Origin: Mycobacterium sp. DL440
GTDB taxonomy: Bacteria > Actinomycetota > Actinomycetes > Mycobacteriales > Mycobacteriaceae
Length of the DNA stretch: 64,000 nucleotides
Reading direction: 5' to 3'
Assembly: GCF_011745145.1 (NCBI RefSeq)
Contig: NZ_CP050191.1
Coordinates: 4,847,433-4,911,432, forward strand
How positions within the stretch are numbered: the stretch's first letter is position 1; every line of letters begins with the position of its first letter. The position numbers were made by a program, and so were the translations under genes. A model generated the notes under the pieces. The model was given only the letters and a program-made list of their open reading frames with translations. It did no database searches and was not told the origin of the DNA. Positions 46,110 through 54,707 of the stretch are shown here, one piece after another.

Positions 46110-46350
46110 GCGCCTGGCGGGAGTGGGCTCCGCTGCCTCTGCGGCTGTTCCTCGGCGGCGGGCTCATCCTGCACGGAGGGATCAAACTGTTCGCGACCGG
46201 CGGGCACGCCAACATCGCCTACCTCGTGGGTCAGCTCGGGGTGTTCTTCCGGCTCGCGACGGTGGTCAACGCGCTCAACGTCGCCGGTCTCTTGGTGCTC
46301 GGGTGGGCCGCGCACCATCCCGGTGCTGCGGTTGTCGCCCGAGCCGCGGA
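46106..46350 (+). pseudogene. Decayed DoxX-like membrane protein gene
   Basis: The frame starts ATGAGC overlapping the DyP stop and encodes a DoxX-like first helix (LPLRLFLGGGLILHGGIKLFATGG), then AYLVGQLGV. It then jumps to FFRLATVVNALNVAGLLVLGW without the usual second helix and Glu-containing segment, consistent with an internal in-frame deletion. Beyond about 46330 the frame runs antisense through the TetR gene to 46726 with no DoxX features. I read it as an inactive remnant; a functional short protein is possible. Confidence 0.55.
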
Positions 46351-46351
46351 C

Positions 46352-46909
46352 CTAGCGGCTGCGCTGGTAGATGTCTGTGGCGATCGCGATGGCGGTCTCG
46401 TTGCACTGCTCATCGGTGAGCGGCAGATCGCCCATCATGGCCACGCTCCACGAGATGGTCAACAGCGCCTGCCGGGCGTGATAGACCGCAACCGGATCGT
46501 GGTCGGGCGCGGTCATGGCGTCGGCCACGGTGCGGAACTGGTAGCGCAGGTCAGCTCCTACCCCCAGCCGGTTGAACGCCGCATAGTTCTCGTGCATGAA
46601 CCGCGTCATGGCCCGACCGGTGCCGTGGAGGACAGTGCCGTACCGTCGCAGCACCTCGCGTCCGGTGTCCTTGCCCGGCGGCTGACCGGCGGCCCAGCGC
46701 AGGATCTCGTCCACACCGGTGCGTAGGTCGTCGGCGAGACTCGCCACGATGTCTTCTTTTGCCGGGAAGTGGTAGTAGACAGCGGCTTTTGTGATCCCGA
46801 GGCGCTCGGCGATCTGCCTGATCGAGGTCTGGTCGTAGCCATGGACGGAGAACAGTTCGAGCGCCACGGCACGGATCTTGTCGCGGGTATCGGTCCGTCG
46901 CCCTGCCAT
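46352..46909 (-). CDS. TetR-family transcriptional regulator
   Basis: A 185-residue protein with an N-terminal helix-turn-helix (about 27-50, SIRQIAERLGITKAAVYYHFPAKEDIV). The ATG at 46909 has GGAAGGGG 5 nt upstream; the frame extends to 46936 but would run into the operator. It is divergent from a methyltransferase gene across a 106-bp gap holding CATTACTT palindromes. It is probably an autorepressor that also controls the methyltransferase. Confidence 0.86.
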   Translation of the reverse strand: MAGRRTDTRDKIRAVALELFSVHGYDQTSIRQIAERLGITKAAVYYHFPAKEDIVASLADDLRTGVDEILRWAAGQPPGKDTGREVLRRYGTVLHGTGRAMTRFMHENYAAFNRLGVGADLRYQFRTVADAMTAPDHDPVAVYHARQALLTISWSVAMMGDLPLTDEQCNETAIAIATDIYQRSR

Positions 46910-46921
46910 CGACACCCCTTC

Positions 46922-46992
46922 CATTACTTGACGCACGGCAAGGGATGAGCTTAGCGTGGGTCACACCATTACTTACCGGCCGTCAAGTAATG
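46922..46992. promoter_or_regulatory. Operator palindromes between TetR and methyltransferase genes
   Basis: A 26-bp near-palindrome CATTACTT-N10-AAGTAATG lies at 46967-46992, with extended arms approximating CATTACTTGACGG. A third half-site, CATTACTTGACG, is at 46922-46933 just before the TetR start. Two sites flanking both start codons suit dual repression. Confidence 0.7.
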
Positions 46993-47015
46993 AATACGCC
47001 ACATCGGGGGGATCA

Positions 47016-47879
47016 ATGAACAGATCACAGCTGACCACAACCCTGACCGGGCCGCCGCTCACCGCCGTCGGGGTCGCCGTCATCCGGGCCCGAGAAACCG
47101 CACGAGATGACCGGCTCTACGCCGATCCGTACGCCGCCCGCTTCGTCGCAGCAGCACAGGAGGCTTACCTCGACCCCACCGCACCCGAGGGCGCCGCCAA
47201 CACCTGGGCAACGGTGATGCAGTTGGCCGAAGTGATGTACGAAACCCGCACGATCGGCGTCCGCATCGTCGACGACGCCCTCACCGAAGCCGCAGCGGCC
47301 GGGCGCCCGCAGATCGCGTTGATCGGTGCCGGGCTGGACACCCACGCGTTTCGGCTGACCTGGCCTGGACCCGTCAACCTTTTCGAGATCGACCTGCCCC
47401 AGCTGTTCGCATTCAAGGAACCACTCCTGCGCGACGCCGTCGCGACGTGCGAACGTCACGTCATCGAAGCCGACCTCGCCGCCGGCGACTGGCCGGACGC
47501 GCTGGTGGCCAACGGGTTTGATCCCGCGATCCCCACGCACTGGGTCGACCACGCACTGATGACACTGCCGACGGCTGCGGCTCGCGCCGGGGTCGAGTCG
47601 ATCACGCGGCTGTCCGCGCCCGGCAGTCGGTACGGATATCCCACGATGGGCAGCCAGAGCTTCAGCACCACCCTGAAATCGGTGACCGGTGCCGCGGACC
47701 TGTATCGGAGCATGTCCAACGTCGACCGCGGGCTCGGTGACGACGCCCGGCAATGGATCGAAACCCTGGGATGGTCAACGTCTTTCACCAGCTTCGCCGA
47801 ACTTGCCGCGAGCTATCCCCGCACCATCGGCGCAGAGACCGGCAGCGGAACCGTCACGGCCACGCGTTTGGAGGCCTAG
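47016..47879 (+). CDS. SAM-dependent methyltransferase, mycobacterial PF04072 family
   Basis: A 287-residue class I methyltransferase of the large mycobacterial family related to leucine carboxyl methyltransferases. The SAM-binding glycine motif is IALIGAGLDTHAFRL (about 105-119) with the following acidic LFEIDLPQLFAFK. The family EGLLMYL block is degenerate here (WVDHALMTLP), so activity or substrate may differ. The ATG at 47016 follows GGGGGA; the frame upstream covers the operator. Members methylate polyketide- or lipid-type acids, mostly uncharacterised. Confidence 0.85.
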   Translation: MNRSQLTTTLTGPPLTAVGVAVIRARETARDDRLYADPYAARFVAAAQEAYLDPTAPEGAANTWATVMQLAEVMYETRTIGVRIVDDALTEAAAAGRPQIALIGAGLDTHAFRLTWPGPVNLFEIDLPQLFAFKEPLLRDAVATCERHVIEADLAAGDWPDALVANGFDPAIPTHWVDHALMTLPTAAARAGVESITRLSAPGSRYGYPTMGSQSFSTTLKSVTGAADLYRSMSNVDRGLGDDARQWIETLGWSTSFTSFAELAASYPRTIGAETGSGTVTATRLEA

Positions 47880-47894
47880 GTGCGGTGCAAAAAG

Positions 47895-47928
47895 GCCCGC
47901 TACCTGCGATTGCAGGAAGCGGGCTTTT
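47895..47928. terminator. Bidirectional intrinsic terminator
   Basis: GCCCGC (47895-47900) pairs with GCGGGC (47919-47924), enclosing CCTGC-GATT-GCAGG. CTTTTAT follows on the plus strand and AAAAA precedes it, so it can end both the methyltransferase mRNA and the minus-strand tRNA-Ser. Confidence 0.8.
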
Positions 47929-47932
47929 ATGG

Positions 47933-48020
47933 CGGTGGCGGAGGGATTTGAACCCTCGGACGGGGGTTACCCGTCACACGCTTTCGAGGCGTGCTCCTTA
48001 GGCCGCTCGGACACGCCACC
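47933..48020 (-). tRNA. tRNA-Ser(CGA)
   Basis: Class II tRNA: acceptor GGTGGCG with CGCCACC, discriminator G, anticodon CGA (in CTCGAAA), long variable arm and T-loop GGTTCAAATCC. CCA is encoded at 47930-47932. Confidence 0.96.
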
Positions 48021-48090
48021 GTGTGGCAGCTTACCGGGCGAGCGCCGCAGGCCCTAATCGCGATCGGCGCGGGTGCCGCAACGCACACGC

Positions 48091-48543
48091 TCACCGCTGG
48101 GCGGCGAAGAACTCCTCGAGCAAGCCCGCGCACTCGTCGGCCAGGACCCCGCCGACGACCTCGGGTCGGTGATTGAGCCGGCGATCGCGGACCACATCCC
48201 ACAGCGAGCCGACCGCCCCGGTCTTGGGTTCCCACGCCCCGAACACCACCCGCGCCACCCGGGCCAGCACCAGCGCACCCGCGCACATCGTGCACGGCTC
48301 GACCGTCACGGCCAGCGTCGCACCTTCCAGCCGCCACCCGTCCCCGAGCACCCGGGCGGCCTCGCGCATCGCGACGATCTCGGCATGCCCGGCGGGATCC
48401 CCGGTGGCCTCGCGGACATTGGCGGCCCGGGCCAGTTCGGTGCCGTCGGCGGCGAACACCACCGCGCCGATGGGCACGTCACGCGGACCAGCCGTCCGGG
48501 CAGCCTCCAGCGCGGCGCGGATCAGGGCTTCGTCAGAAGTCAC
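48091..48543 (-). CDS. tadA: tRNA-specific adenosine deaminase TadA
   Basis: A 150-residue cytidine-deaminase-fold enzyme that converts A34 to inosine in tRNA-Arg(ACG). Zn ligands and the general base are in HAEI (His53, Glu55) and PCTMC (Cys84, Cys87). A tRNA-Arg with ACG anticodon, its expected substrate, is encoded at 62392-62464. The start overlaps the stop of the upstream gene by 4 bases, so the two are translationally coupled. Confidence 0.94.
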   Translation of the reverse strand: MTSDEALIRAALEAARTAGPRDVPIGAVVFAADGTELARAANVREATGDPAGHAEIVAMREAARVLGDGWRLEGATLAVTVEPCTMCAGALVLARVARVVFGAWEPKTGAVGSLWDVVRDRRLNHRPEVVGGVLADECAGLLEEFFAAQR

Positions 48544-49046
48544 CGACCGAGCCGGTCGAGCACCGCCGACAGCTCGTCGGCGAAGCCCATCTCGCGGGCG
48601 ATGCGCCCGATCTGCTCGTCGGCGTACAGATCGGTCTCCGACAGGATCACGCCGAGCACGTCCTCGTGTAGTCCGATGTCGGACAGCACCGACAGGTCGC
48701 CCTCCTCGAACGGGTCCGCGTCCTCAAGGTCCTCTTCTTCGAGGTCAGCGTCCAGATTCTCCAGCGCCTCGGCGGCGATGTCGTAGTCCAGCGCCGCAGT
48801 GGCGTCCGACAGCAGCAACCGGGTTCCCGCCGGCGCGGGCCGCACGATCACGAAAAATTCGTCGTCCACATCGAGCAGCCCGAAGACCGCCCCGGCACTG
48901 CGCAGCTCACGAAGCTCGGTCTCGGCCGCGGTCAAACTCTTCAACGAGGACGACCGCATGGGGGCGCACCGCCACTTGCCGTCCTCCCGGACAACGGCCA
49001 CCCCGAAACCATCGGGCAGGTCTGCCGCTGCACGCTGTGCCTCCAT
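48540..49046 (-). CDS. tRNA adenosine deaminase-associated protein (Rv3753c-like)
   Basis: A 168-residue acidic protein coupled to tadA by a 4-base overlap. The N-terminal half is a mixed alpha/beta region (GFGVAVVREDGKWRC, FFVIVRPA). The C-terminal half is strongly acidic (ENLDADLEEEDLEDADPFEEGD), ending ADELSAVLDRLGR. The family is named only for this conserved gene pairing; its role is unknown and could be as a TadA partner. Confidence 0.85.
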   Translation of the reverse strand: MEAQRAAADLPDGFGVAVVREDGKWRCAPMRSSSLKSLTAAETELRELRSAGAVFGLLDVDDEFFVIVRPAPAGTRLLLSDATAALDYDIAAEALENLDADLEEEDLEDADPFEEGDLSVLSDIGLHEDVLGVILSETDLYADEQIGRIAREMGFADELSAVLDRLGR

Positions 49047-49129
49047 GCCCGCCTACGGTAGTCGCCGACCAGCAATTTTGACAGGGATCACCCTCGGCCC
49101 CGGCGCGGTCGGTATGCCAATCTTGAACC

Positions 49130-50089
49130 GTGACGAACACACCGGTGTGCGTGGTGGGCCTCGGCCTGATCGGTGGCTCGCTGATGCGTGCCGCCGCCGG
49201 GGCCGGCCGTGAGGTCTTCGGCTACAACCGGTCGCTGGAGGCCGTCGCGGCCGCCAAGTTCGACGGGTTCGATGCCACGGAGAACCTCGACGAGGCGCTG
49301 CGCCGAGCCGCCGACCGCAACGCGCTGATCGTGCTGGCGGTGCCGATGCCGGCTCTGCCGCAGATGCTCGACCACATCCGCAACACCGCACCGCTGTGCC
49401 CGTTGACCGACGTGACCAGTGTCAAGGGCGCGGTGCTCACCGAAGTGGCGCGAGTCGGTCTGTTGGAAAACTTCGTCGGCGGGCATCCGATGGCCGGGAC
49501 CGCACACTCCGGCTGGTCGGCCGGGGACGCCGCCCTGTTCACCGGCGCCGCGTGGGTGGTCAGCGTGGACGACCACGTCGACGCCCGCATCTGGTCTCAG
49601 GTGGCTCAACTGGCACTGGACTGCCATGCCGTCGTGGTTCCGGCCCGCTCCGATGAGCACGACGCGGCTGCCGCCACGATCTCGCACCTGCCGCACCTGT
49701 TCGCCGAAACCCTGGCCGTGATCGCCGGCGAGGTGCCGCTGGCGTTCGCCCTGGCGGCCGGATCGTTCCGCGACGGCACCCGGGTGGCGGCCACCGCACC
49801 GGACCTGGTGCGGGCCATGTGTGAGGCCAACGCCGAGCAACTGCTGCCCGCACTCGAGCACGGCATCGAGCTGCTGACCCGTGCCAAGAACACACTGGCG
49901 GCCACCGGGTCGGTGGCCGAACTGGTCGACACCGGCCATGCCGCGCGGATGCGCTACGACAGCTTCGGCCGCCCCGAGATCATCACCACGGTGGTGGGCA
50001 CCGACAACTGGCGGGCCGAGCTCGCGGCTGCCGGACGGGCCGGCGGGGTGATCAGATCCGCTCTGCCAGTCCTGGGTAATCAAGGATGA
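49130..50089 (+). CDS. tyrA: Prephenate dehydrogenase
   Basis: A 319-residue NAD(P)-dependent enzyme that turns prephenate into 4-hydroxyphenylpyruvate for tyrosine synthesis. The N-terminal Rossmann motif is GLGLIGGS (10-17), followed by [19 protein letters not shown] (about 120-131) is the conserved substrate loop, and a helical dimer domain follows. There is no ACT domain, so tyrosine feedback would need another mechanism. It starts with GTG and overlaps the convergent glycolipid-binding gene by 38 bases. Gene order fits Rv3754. Confidence 0.92.
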   Translation: MTNTPVCVVGLGLIGGSLMRAAAGAGREVFGYNRSLEAVAAAKFDGFDATENLDEALRRAADRNALIVLAVPMPALPQMLDHIRNTAPLCPLTDVTSVKGAVLTEVARVGLLENFVGGHPMAGTAHSGWSAGDAALFTGAAWVVSVDDHVDARIWSQVAQLALDCHAVVVPARSDEHDAAAATISHLPHLFAETLAVIAGEVPLAFALAAGSFRDGTRVAATAPDLVRAMCEANAEQLLPALEHGIELLTRAKNTLAATGSVAELVDTGHAARMRYDSFGRPEIITTVVGTDNWRAELAAAGRAGGVIRSALPVLGNQG

Positions 50090-50639
50090 AGCCGTCGGAA
50101 TCCACCGTGATGGTGGTGTCGGCGACGGGCGAGCGCAGCTTGACGGCAGCGCCGGGCCCGGTACTGCTGTAGCTGATGTTCGCGGTCTCCACCGACAGGT
50201 CCGGCAACCGCACGTAGACGACGGGCAGGGTCACCGACTCGGCGCGCTGATGCAGGCCGGTCCGGCGGATCGGCAGCGCGTTGAAGAACGGGCTGAACAC
50301 GAGGTCGACATCGAGTGCGCCGCCGAAGTCCGAGCGTTTGGTCTGAGCGTGATCCTGCACCAGCCACATGTTCTCCTCATCGCGGGCGATGGAGAGCTGG
50401 CGTTCCCGTTCGGCCAGTGTGACGGTGAGCGACAGCCGCTTGGTGGCGCCGGTCTCGTCGGTGACCAGGTCATAGGAGGCCGAGAAGGCCGGGTGGGACT
50501 CGGTGCTGGCGGCCACGATCCGGCCGTAGGCCTTGATCCGGTTGCCCGACAGCTGAACCCGAGCAGACTCCATCCGGGGTTCGTCGTGCGCCCGCCACGT
50601 CAACACCGCTGGCCAGGCAAGGTCCTTCTGGTCACTCAC
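50052..50639 (-). CDS. Putative glycolipid-binding domain protein (Rv3755c-like)
   Basis: A 195-residue beta-rich protein of the PF06475 glycolipid-binding family: [15 protein letters not shown] start, [18 protein letters not shown] and [14 protein letters not shown] [11 protein letters not shown]. No signal peptide is visible. It follows proZ's upstream side (4-base overlap with the proZ stop), so it is the last gene of the proXVWZ transcript. Its ligand and role are unknown. Confidence 0.8.
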   Translation of the reverse strand: MSDQKDLAWPAVLTWRAHDEPRMESARVQLSGNRIKAYGRIVAASTESHPAFSASYDLVTDETGATKRLSLTVTLAERERQLSIARDEENMWLVQDHAQTKRSDFGGALDVDLVFSPFFNALPIRRTGLHQRAESVTLPVVYVRLPDLSVETANISYSSTGPGAAVKLRSPVADTTITVDSDGFILDYPGLAERI

Positions 50640-51418
50640 CCGTCTACCGTATGCGACGAGACTCGGCCTTCGTAGCCGAGTCCAGAACTCCCCGCCGAGC
50701 GTGACTCGAGCGCCACCTCGTCACCGAGCAACGGCTGCGGAATCCGACGCCGACCTCCCAAGCGGCCACTCCCGGGCACCGATAACCACACCGCGAACGC
50801 CAGCGCGGCGTCGAGGATCAGGGCCAACGCCGTGACCATGAGCGCACCCACCAACGCGATGTGAAACTGGCGCACCTTGATGCCGTCGATCAGATACCGG
50901 CCCAGCCCACCGAGGCTCGCGTAGGCGGCCACCGTCGCCGTCGCCACGATCTGCAGCGTCGCGGTGCGCAGGCCGCCCACGATCAACGGCAGCGCGTTGG
51001 GCACCTCAACCCCGAACAGCACCCGCCGTTCGGTCATGCCCATCGACCGGGCCGCGTCCACCACGGCACGATCCACGTTCGCAATTCCGGCGTAGGTCCC
51101 GGCCAACAGTGGCGGGATGCCCAGCAGCATGAGGGCGACCGTCGGCGGCACCAGACCCAGCCCCCACAACAGCACCCCGAGCAGCAGCACGCCGAGCGTG
51201 GGCAGGGCACGCAACGCGTTGACCCCGGTGACGACGAGAAAGGTGCCTCGCCCGGTATGCCCGATCAGCAGTCCGATCGGGATCGCGATCACCGCGGAGG
51301 CCACCACCGCGATGATGGTGTACTGCAGGTGCTCGACGATGCGGGCGGTCAGGCCGGCGGGCCCGGCCCAGTTCGCGGCGGTGAAGATGAAGTCCAGTGC
51401 CTGCTGCAGGAAATTCAT
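50636..51418 (-). CDS. proZ: Glycine betaine/osmoprotectant ABC transporter permease ProZ
   Basis: A 260-residue permease with about six membrane helices and an EAA-type coupling loop (DAARSMGMTERRVLFGVEVP). It pairs with the adjacent ProW permease (4-base overlap), ProV and ProX to import quaternary-amine osmoprotectants. The C-terminal 45 residues after the last helix form a polar extension that may be partly untranslated or disordered. Confidence 0.9.
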   Translation of the reverse strand: MNFLQQALDFIFTAANWAGPAGLTARIVEHLQYTIIAVVASAVIAIPIGLLIGHTGRGTFLVVTGVNALRALPTLGVLLLGVLLWGLGLVPPTVALMLLGIPPLLAGTYAGIANVDRAVVDAARSMGMTERRVLFGVEVPNALPLIVGGLRTATLQIVATATVAAYASLGGLGRYLIDGIKVRQFHIALVGALMVTALALILDAALAFAVWLSVPGSGRLGGRRRIPQPLLGDEVALESRSAGSSGLGYEGRVSSHTVDG

Positions 51419-52095
51419 GCGGCCGCCTTGATGCGATGTGCCCGGGGCATGCGGGACACCCGCGGCGTGCGATTCCAGGGCGTGATGGCCCTGCCGGCCA
51501 ACATGATCAGGGTGTCGATGACGACAGCGAGCACGAAGATTGCGATGATCCCAGCGATGATCTGGTCGCTCTTGTTGGACTGATAACCCTCGGTGAACCA
51601 GGTGCCCAGGCCACCGATACCGATCACCGAACCCACCGACACCATCGAGATGTTGGTGACCGCGACGACCCGCAGGCCGGCCACCAACACCGGGATGGCC
51701 AGCGGAAGTTCCACCTTGAGCATCCGCACCAGCGGCCGGTATCCGATCGCCGTCGCCGCGTCACGCACGTGCTCGGGCACCGCATCGAGCGCCTCGGGCA
51801 CCGCCCGCACCAACAGGGCCGTGGTGTAAAGCGTCAGCGCCACAATGACATTGGCCTCGTCCAGGATGCGGGTCGGGATGACCAGCGGCAGCACCACGAA
51901 CAGCGCCAGCGACGGGATGGTGAAGATGATGCTCGCGGTCAGGGTGGTCAGGCGCCGCAGCGAGGTGGTGCGCTGAACCGCGGCACCCAGCGGGACGGCG
52001 ATCAGCAGCCCGAGCACGATCGGCACCAGCGACAACCGCAGGTGCACGACAGTCAGCACCCACAGGTCGTCGAGGTGGTTCAGCAGATACCGCAT
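51415..52095 (-). CDS. proW: Osmoprotectant ABC transporter permease ProW
   Basis: A 226-residue permease with about five to six helices. It has the coupling-loop pattern DAATAIGYRPLVRMLKVELP and the conserved GGLGTWFTEGYQ. It is translationally coupled to proZ downstream (ATGA overlap) and lies 3 nt after proV. Together with ProZ it forms the membrane channel. Confidence 0.9.
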   Translation of the reverse strand: MRYLLNHLDDLWVLTVVHLRLSLVPIVLGLLIAVPLGAAVQRTTSLRRLTTLTASIIFTIPSLALFVVLPLVIPTRILDEANVIVALTLYTTALLVRAVPEALDAVPEHVRDAATAIGYRPLVRMLKVELPLAIPVLVAGLRVVAVTNISMVSVGSVIGIGGLGTWFTEGYQSNKSDQIIAGIIAIFVLAVVIDTLIMLAGRAITPWNRTPRVSRMPRAHRIKAAA

Positions 52096-52098
52096 GAG

Positions 52099-53205
52099 CT
52101 ACCCCAGCTCCGGGACGCGGCGCTGTTCCTTGAGTGCATCGAGCACGTCGTCGGCGCGAACACCCCCGAGCAGCCTGCCCGCCTCGTCGACCGCCACGCC
52201 GAGCCCGCTCGGCGAGGACAGCGCGGAATCGAGCGCCTGCCGCAGGTTGCCGTCGGGCGGAAAGAAGGACCCACCCCCGATGGTGCTGTCGTAGAGCGCA
52301 TTGCCCTTGCGATGCACCTCGACACCTTCGGCGTTGATCCACGCGAACGGGGTGCCGGATTTGATGACCAGCCGCCACTCCCCCGGGCTCAGGTTCAGCC
52401 CGTCGATGTCGTCCTCGTCGGCGTATTCGATCTCGTGCAGGGGCAGGCCGCTGGCGTGAAGGAACTGCAGGCCGCGGTAACCGCGGTCCGCCCCGACAAA
52501 TCCCGACACGAGCTCGTTGGCCGGATTCGACAAGACAAACGAGGGATCGGCATATTGCAGTAGCGCCCCGCCGCGGCCGAATACCGCGACCTTGTCCCCG
52601 AGTTTGACCGCCTCGTCGATGTCGTGCGTGACGAAGACGATGGTCTTGTGCAATTCGCTTTGCAATCGCAGGATTTCGGCCTGCAGGTCTTCACGTACCA
52701 CCGGGTCGACCGCGCTGAACGGCTCATCCATCAACAGGATCGGCGGGTCGGCGGCCAACGCGCGGGCCACCCCGACACGCTGCTGTTGCCCGCCGGACAG
52801 TTGTGCCGGATAACGGTCGGCCAGTTTCGGGTCGAGCCCCACCCGTTCCATCACCCCGATGGCGGCCTTGCGGGCACTGCGCCGGGACTCGCCCCGCAGC
52901 ACCGGCACCGTCGCGACGTTGTCGACCACCCGCAGATGCGGCATCAGCCCGGCACTCTGGATGACGTAGCCGATGCCCAGCCGCAGCTTGACCGGGTCGA
53001 CCGTGCTGATGTCCTCCCCGTTGACCGTGAGGGTGCCCGAGGTGGGATCGATCATCCGGTTGATCATCCGCATCGAGGTGGTCTTGCCGCAGCCCGAGGG
53101 ACCGACGAACACCGTCAGCGTGCCCTGTGGCACTTCCAGATTGAGATTGTCGACGGCGACCGTGCCGTCCGGATACTGCTTGGTGACGTTCTCGAAAGTG
53201 ATCAC
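52099..53205 (-). CDS. proV: Osmoprotectant ABC transporter ATP-binding protein ProV
   Basis: A 368-residue ABC ATPase with Walker A VGPSGCGKTT, signature LSGGQQQRVGVARAL and Walker B PILLMDEPFSAVDP, followed by a CBS-type region (about 240-365, YDSTIGGGSFF...GVAVDEAGRLLGGV) that in OpuA-type systems senses ionic strength. I use the GTG at 53205 (VITFENVTKQYPDG, AGAGGG upstream); the longer frame would start with TTG at 53229. Confidence 0.91.
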   Translation of the reverse strand: MITFENVTKQYPDGTVAVDNLNLEVPQGTLTVFVGPSGCGKTTSMRMINRMIDPTSGTLTVNGEDISTVDPVKLRLGIGYVIQSAGLMPHLRVVDNVATVPVLRGESRRSARKAAIGVMERVGLDPKLADRYPAQLSGGQQQRVGVARALAADPPILLMDEPFSAVDPVVREDLQAEILRLQSELHKTIVFVTHDIDEAVKLGDKVAVFGRGGALLQYADPSFVLSNPANELVSGFVGADRGYRGLQFLHASGLPLHEIEYADEDDIDGLNLSPGEWRLVIKSGTPFAWINAEGVEVHRKGNALYDSTIGGGSFFPPDGNLRQALDSALSSPSGLGVAVDEAGRLLGGVRADDVLDALKEQRRVPELG

Positions 53206-53236
53206 TTGGGCCCTCTGCCCTTCCCGCAAGCGTTCA

Positions 53237-54178
53237 TCACTTGGTCACCGGCTTGTCGAATCCGTTGTCCCTGATCCACTTTTCGGCCGCCTCGTCGGGG
53301 TCGACCCCGGCGTTGCCCTCCACCGCGGTGTTCAACTCGATCAGGGCTTCGGTGGTGAGCTTGGCCGACACCGCATCGAGCACGGTCTTGAGTTCGTTCG
53401 ACATCTTCTGCGAGGCCACCAACGGAACGACATTGGCGGCCAGGAAGGCGTTCTTGGGGTCCTCCAGAGGCACCAGGTGGTGCTGCCCGATCGCCGGTGA
53501 GGTGCTGAAGATGTTCGCGGCCGTGACGGCACCGCTGTTGAGCGCCGCAACGGTGGCCGGCCCACCGCCGTCGCTGATCGCGACGAAGTTGACCGGTGCG
53601 ATGTCCAGCCCGTAGCGGGACTTCAGGCCGACCAGCCCCGTCTGGCGGGTCTGAAACTCCGATGGTGCACCGACTTTCACCTCGGCCGAATGCGTGGCCA
53701 GATCCGCGATGGTCTTCAGGTTCCAGCGCTGGGCGGTCTCGGCGGTGACGGCGAGGGTGTCCTTGTCCTCAGCCGGTGAGGGATACAGAATCGACAAGTC
53801 CCCGGGGAGGGCCTTGAACAGCGCGATCAGTACCTCATCCGAGGTGGTGGCAGTGGTCTCCTTGTCGAAGTACTGCAGGAGGTTTCCGGTGTACTCGGGG
53901 ATCAGATCGATCGAATGATCCTGCACTGCAGGAACATACGTCTCGCGGCTGCCGATACCGAACTGCCTTCTGATCTGAAAGTCATTGGCCTCCAGAGCCT
54001 GGGCATAGATCTCGGCGATGATCTTGGACTCCGGGAAGTCAGCCGAGCCGACGGTGATCGATTTCAGGTCACCCGAGATTTCTCCGCCGCCCAGAGGATT
54101 GGAGCTTCCGCAGGCCACCGCGAGCGGCACGATCAGGGCGAGCAGGGTCATCGCGATTGCCAGGGGTCTGCGCAGCAC
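53237..54178 (-). CDS. proX: Osmoprotectant-binding lipoprotein ProX
   Basis: A 313-residue OpuAC-type substrate-binding lipoprotein with lipobox AVAC (Cys23). The SBP domain runs from about 35 (ITVGSADFPESKIIAEIYAQALE) to the end, with DLIPEYTGNLLQYF matching choline/betaine binders. GTG start with GAAAGGA upstream. It is the first gene of proXVWZ; a 128-bp divergent region separates it from the LapA-domain gene. Confidence 0.91.
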   Translation of the reverse strand: MLRRPLAIAMTLLALIVPLAVACGSSNPLGGGEISGDLKSITVGSADFPESKIIAEIYAQALEANDFQIRRQFGIGSRETYVPAVQDHSIDLIPEYTGNLLQYFDKETTATTSDEVLIALFKALPGDLSILYPSPAEDKDTLAVTAETAQRWNLKTIADLATHSAEVKVGAPSEFQTRQTGLVGLKSRYGLDIAPVNFVAISDGGGPATVAALNSGAVTAANIFSTSPAIGQHHLVPLEDPKNAFLAANVVPLVASQKMSNELKTVLDAVSAKLTTEALIELNTAVEGNAGVDPDEAAEKWIRDNGFDKPVTK

Positions 54179-54306
54179 AGGCGCGTCCTTTCGGCGACGG
54201 CGGCCGGACTTTCAGCCTCTGAAGACCCTAACGGCACACCCGACATGCCGCCGCGCTTTAACCCACGGTGGTTTGCTTTGACGCCTCGACGGGCAAAGAT
54301 GTCAGT

Positions 54307-54702
54307 ATGACCAGCGATCCGTCTGCATCGCCCGATCTGCCTGAGCCCACAGGGGCCATACCGGACCCGGCGGCGCCCGACCCAGGCAAAGCCCCCGAGC
54401 CCGGCAAGGCCCCAGCCAAACCAGGCAAGGCAACCGAGCCCAAACTCACCCGCGCCGGAGCGCTCTGGTCAGCCCTCATCCTGGGCTTCCTGGTGCTGAT
54501 CGTGCTGTTGATCTTCATCACCCAGAACACCGAGCCGGTCCCGATGACGTTCCTGGGCTGGCACTGGTCATTGCCGACGGGCGTGGCGATCCTGGGCGCC
54601 GCGGTGGCCGGTGGCCTGCTGACAGTCGCCGCCGGAACCGCGAGGATCTTCCAGTTGCGCCGTGCGGCCAAGAAGAACTTCAAGGCCGCCCAGCGCGACT
54701 GA
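54307..54702 (+). CDS. LapA-domain membrane protein (Rv3760-like)
   Basis: A 131-residue protein. A Pro/Lys/Ala-rich disordered N-terminus (about 1-50, repeated PGKAPEPGKAPAKPGK) is followed by two membrane helices (about 57-79 and 91-113) with the LapA/DUF1049 signature FITQNTEPVPMTFLGWHWSLP. A short basic end follows. I start at ATG 54307. It is divergent from proX. Function unknown, perhaps an osmotic or envelope role given the context. Confidence 0.82.
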   Translation: MTSDPSASPDLPEPTGAIPDPAAPDPGKAPEPGKAPAKPGKATEPKLTRAGALWSALILGFLVLIVLLIFITQNTEPVPMTFLGWHWSLPTGVAILGAAVAGGLLTVAAGTARIFQLRRAAKKNFKAAQRD

Positions 54703-54707
54703 CAGCG

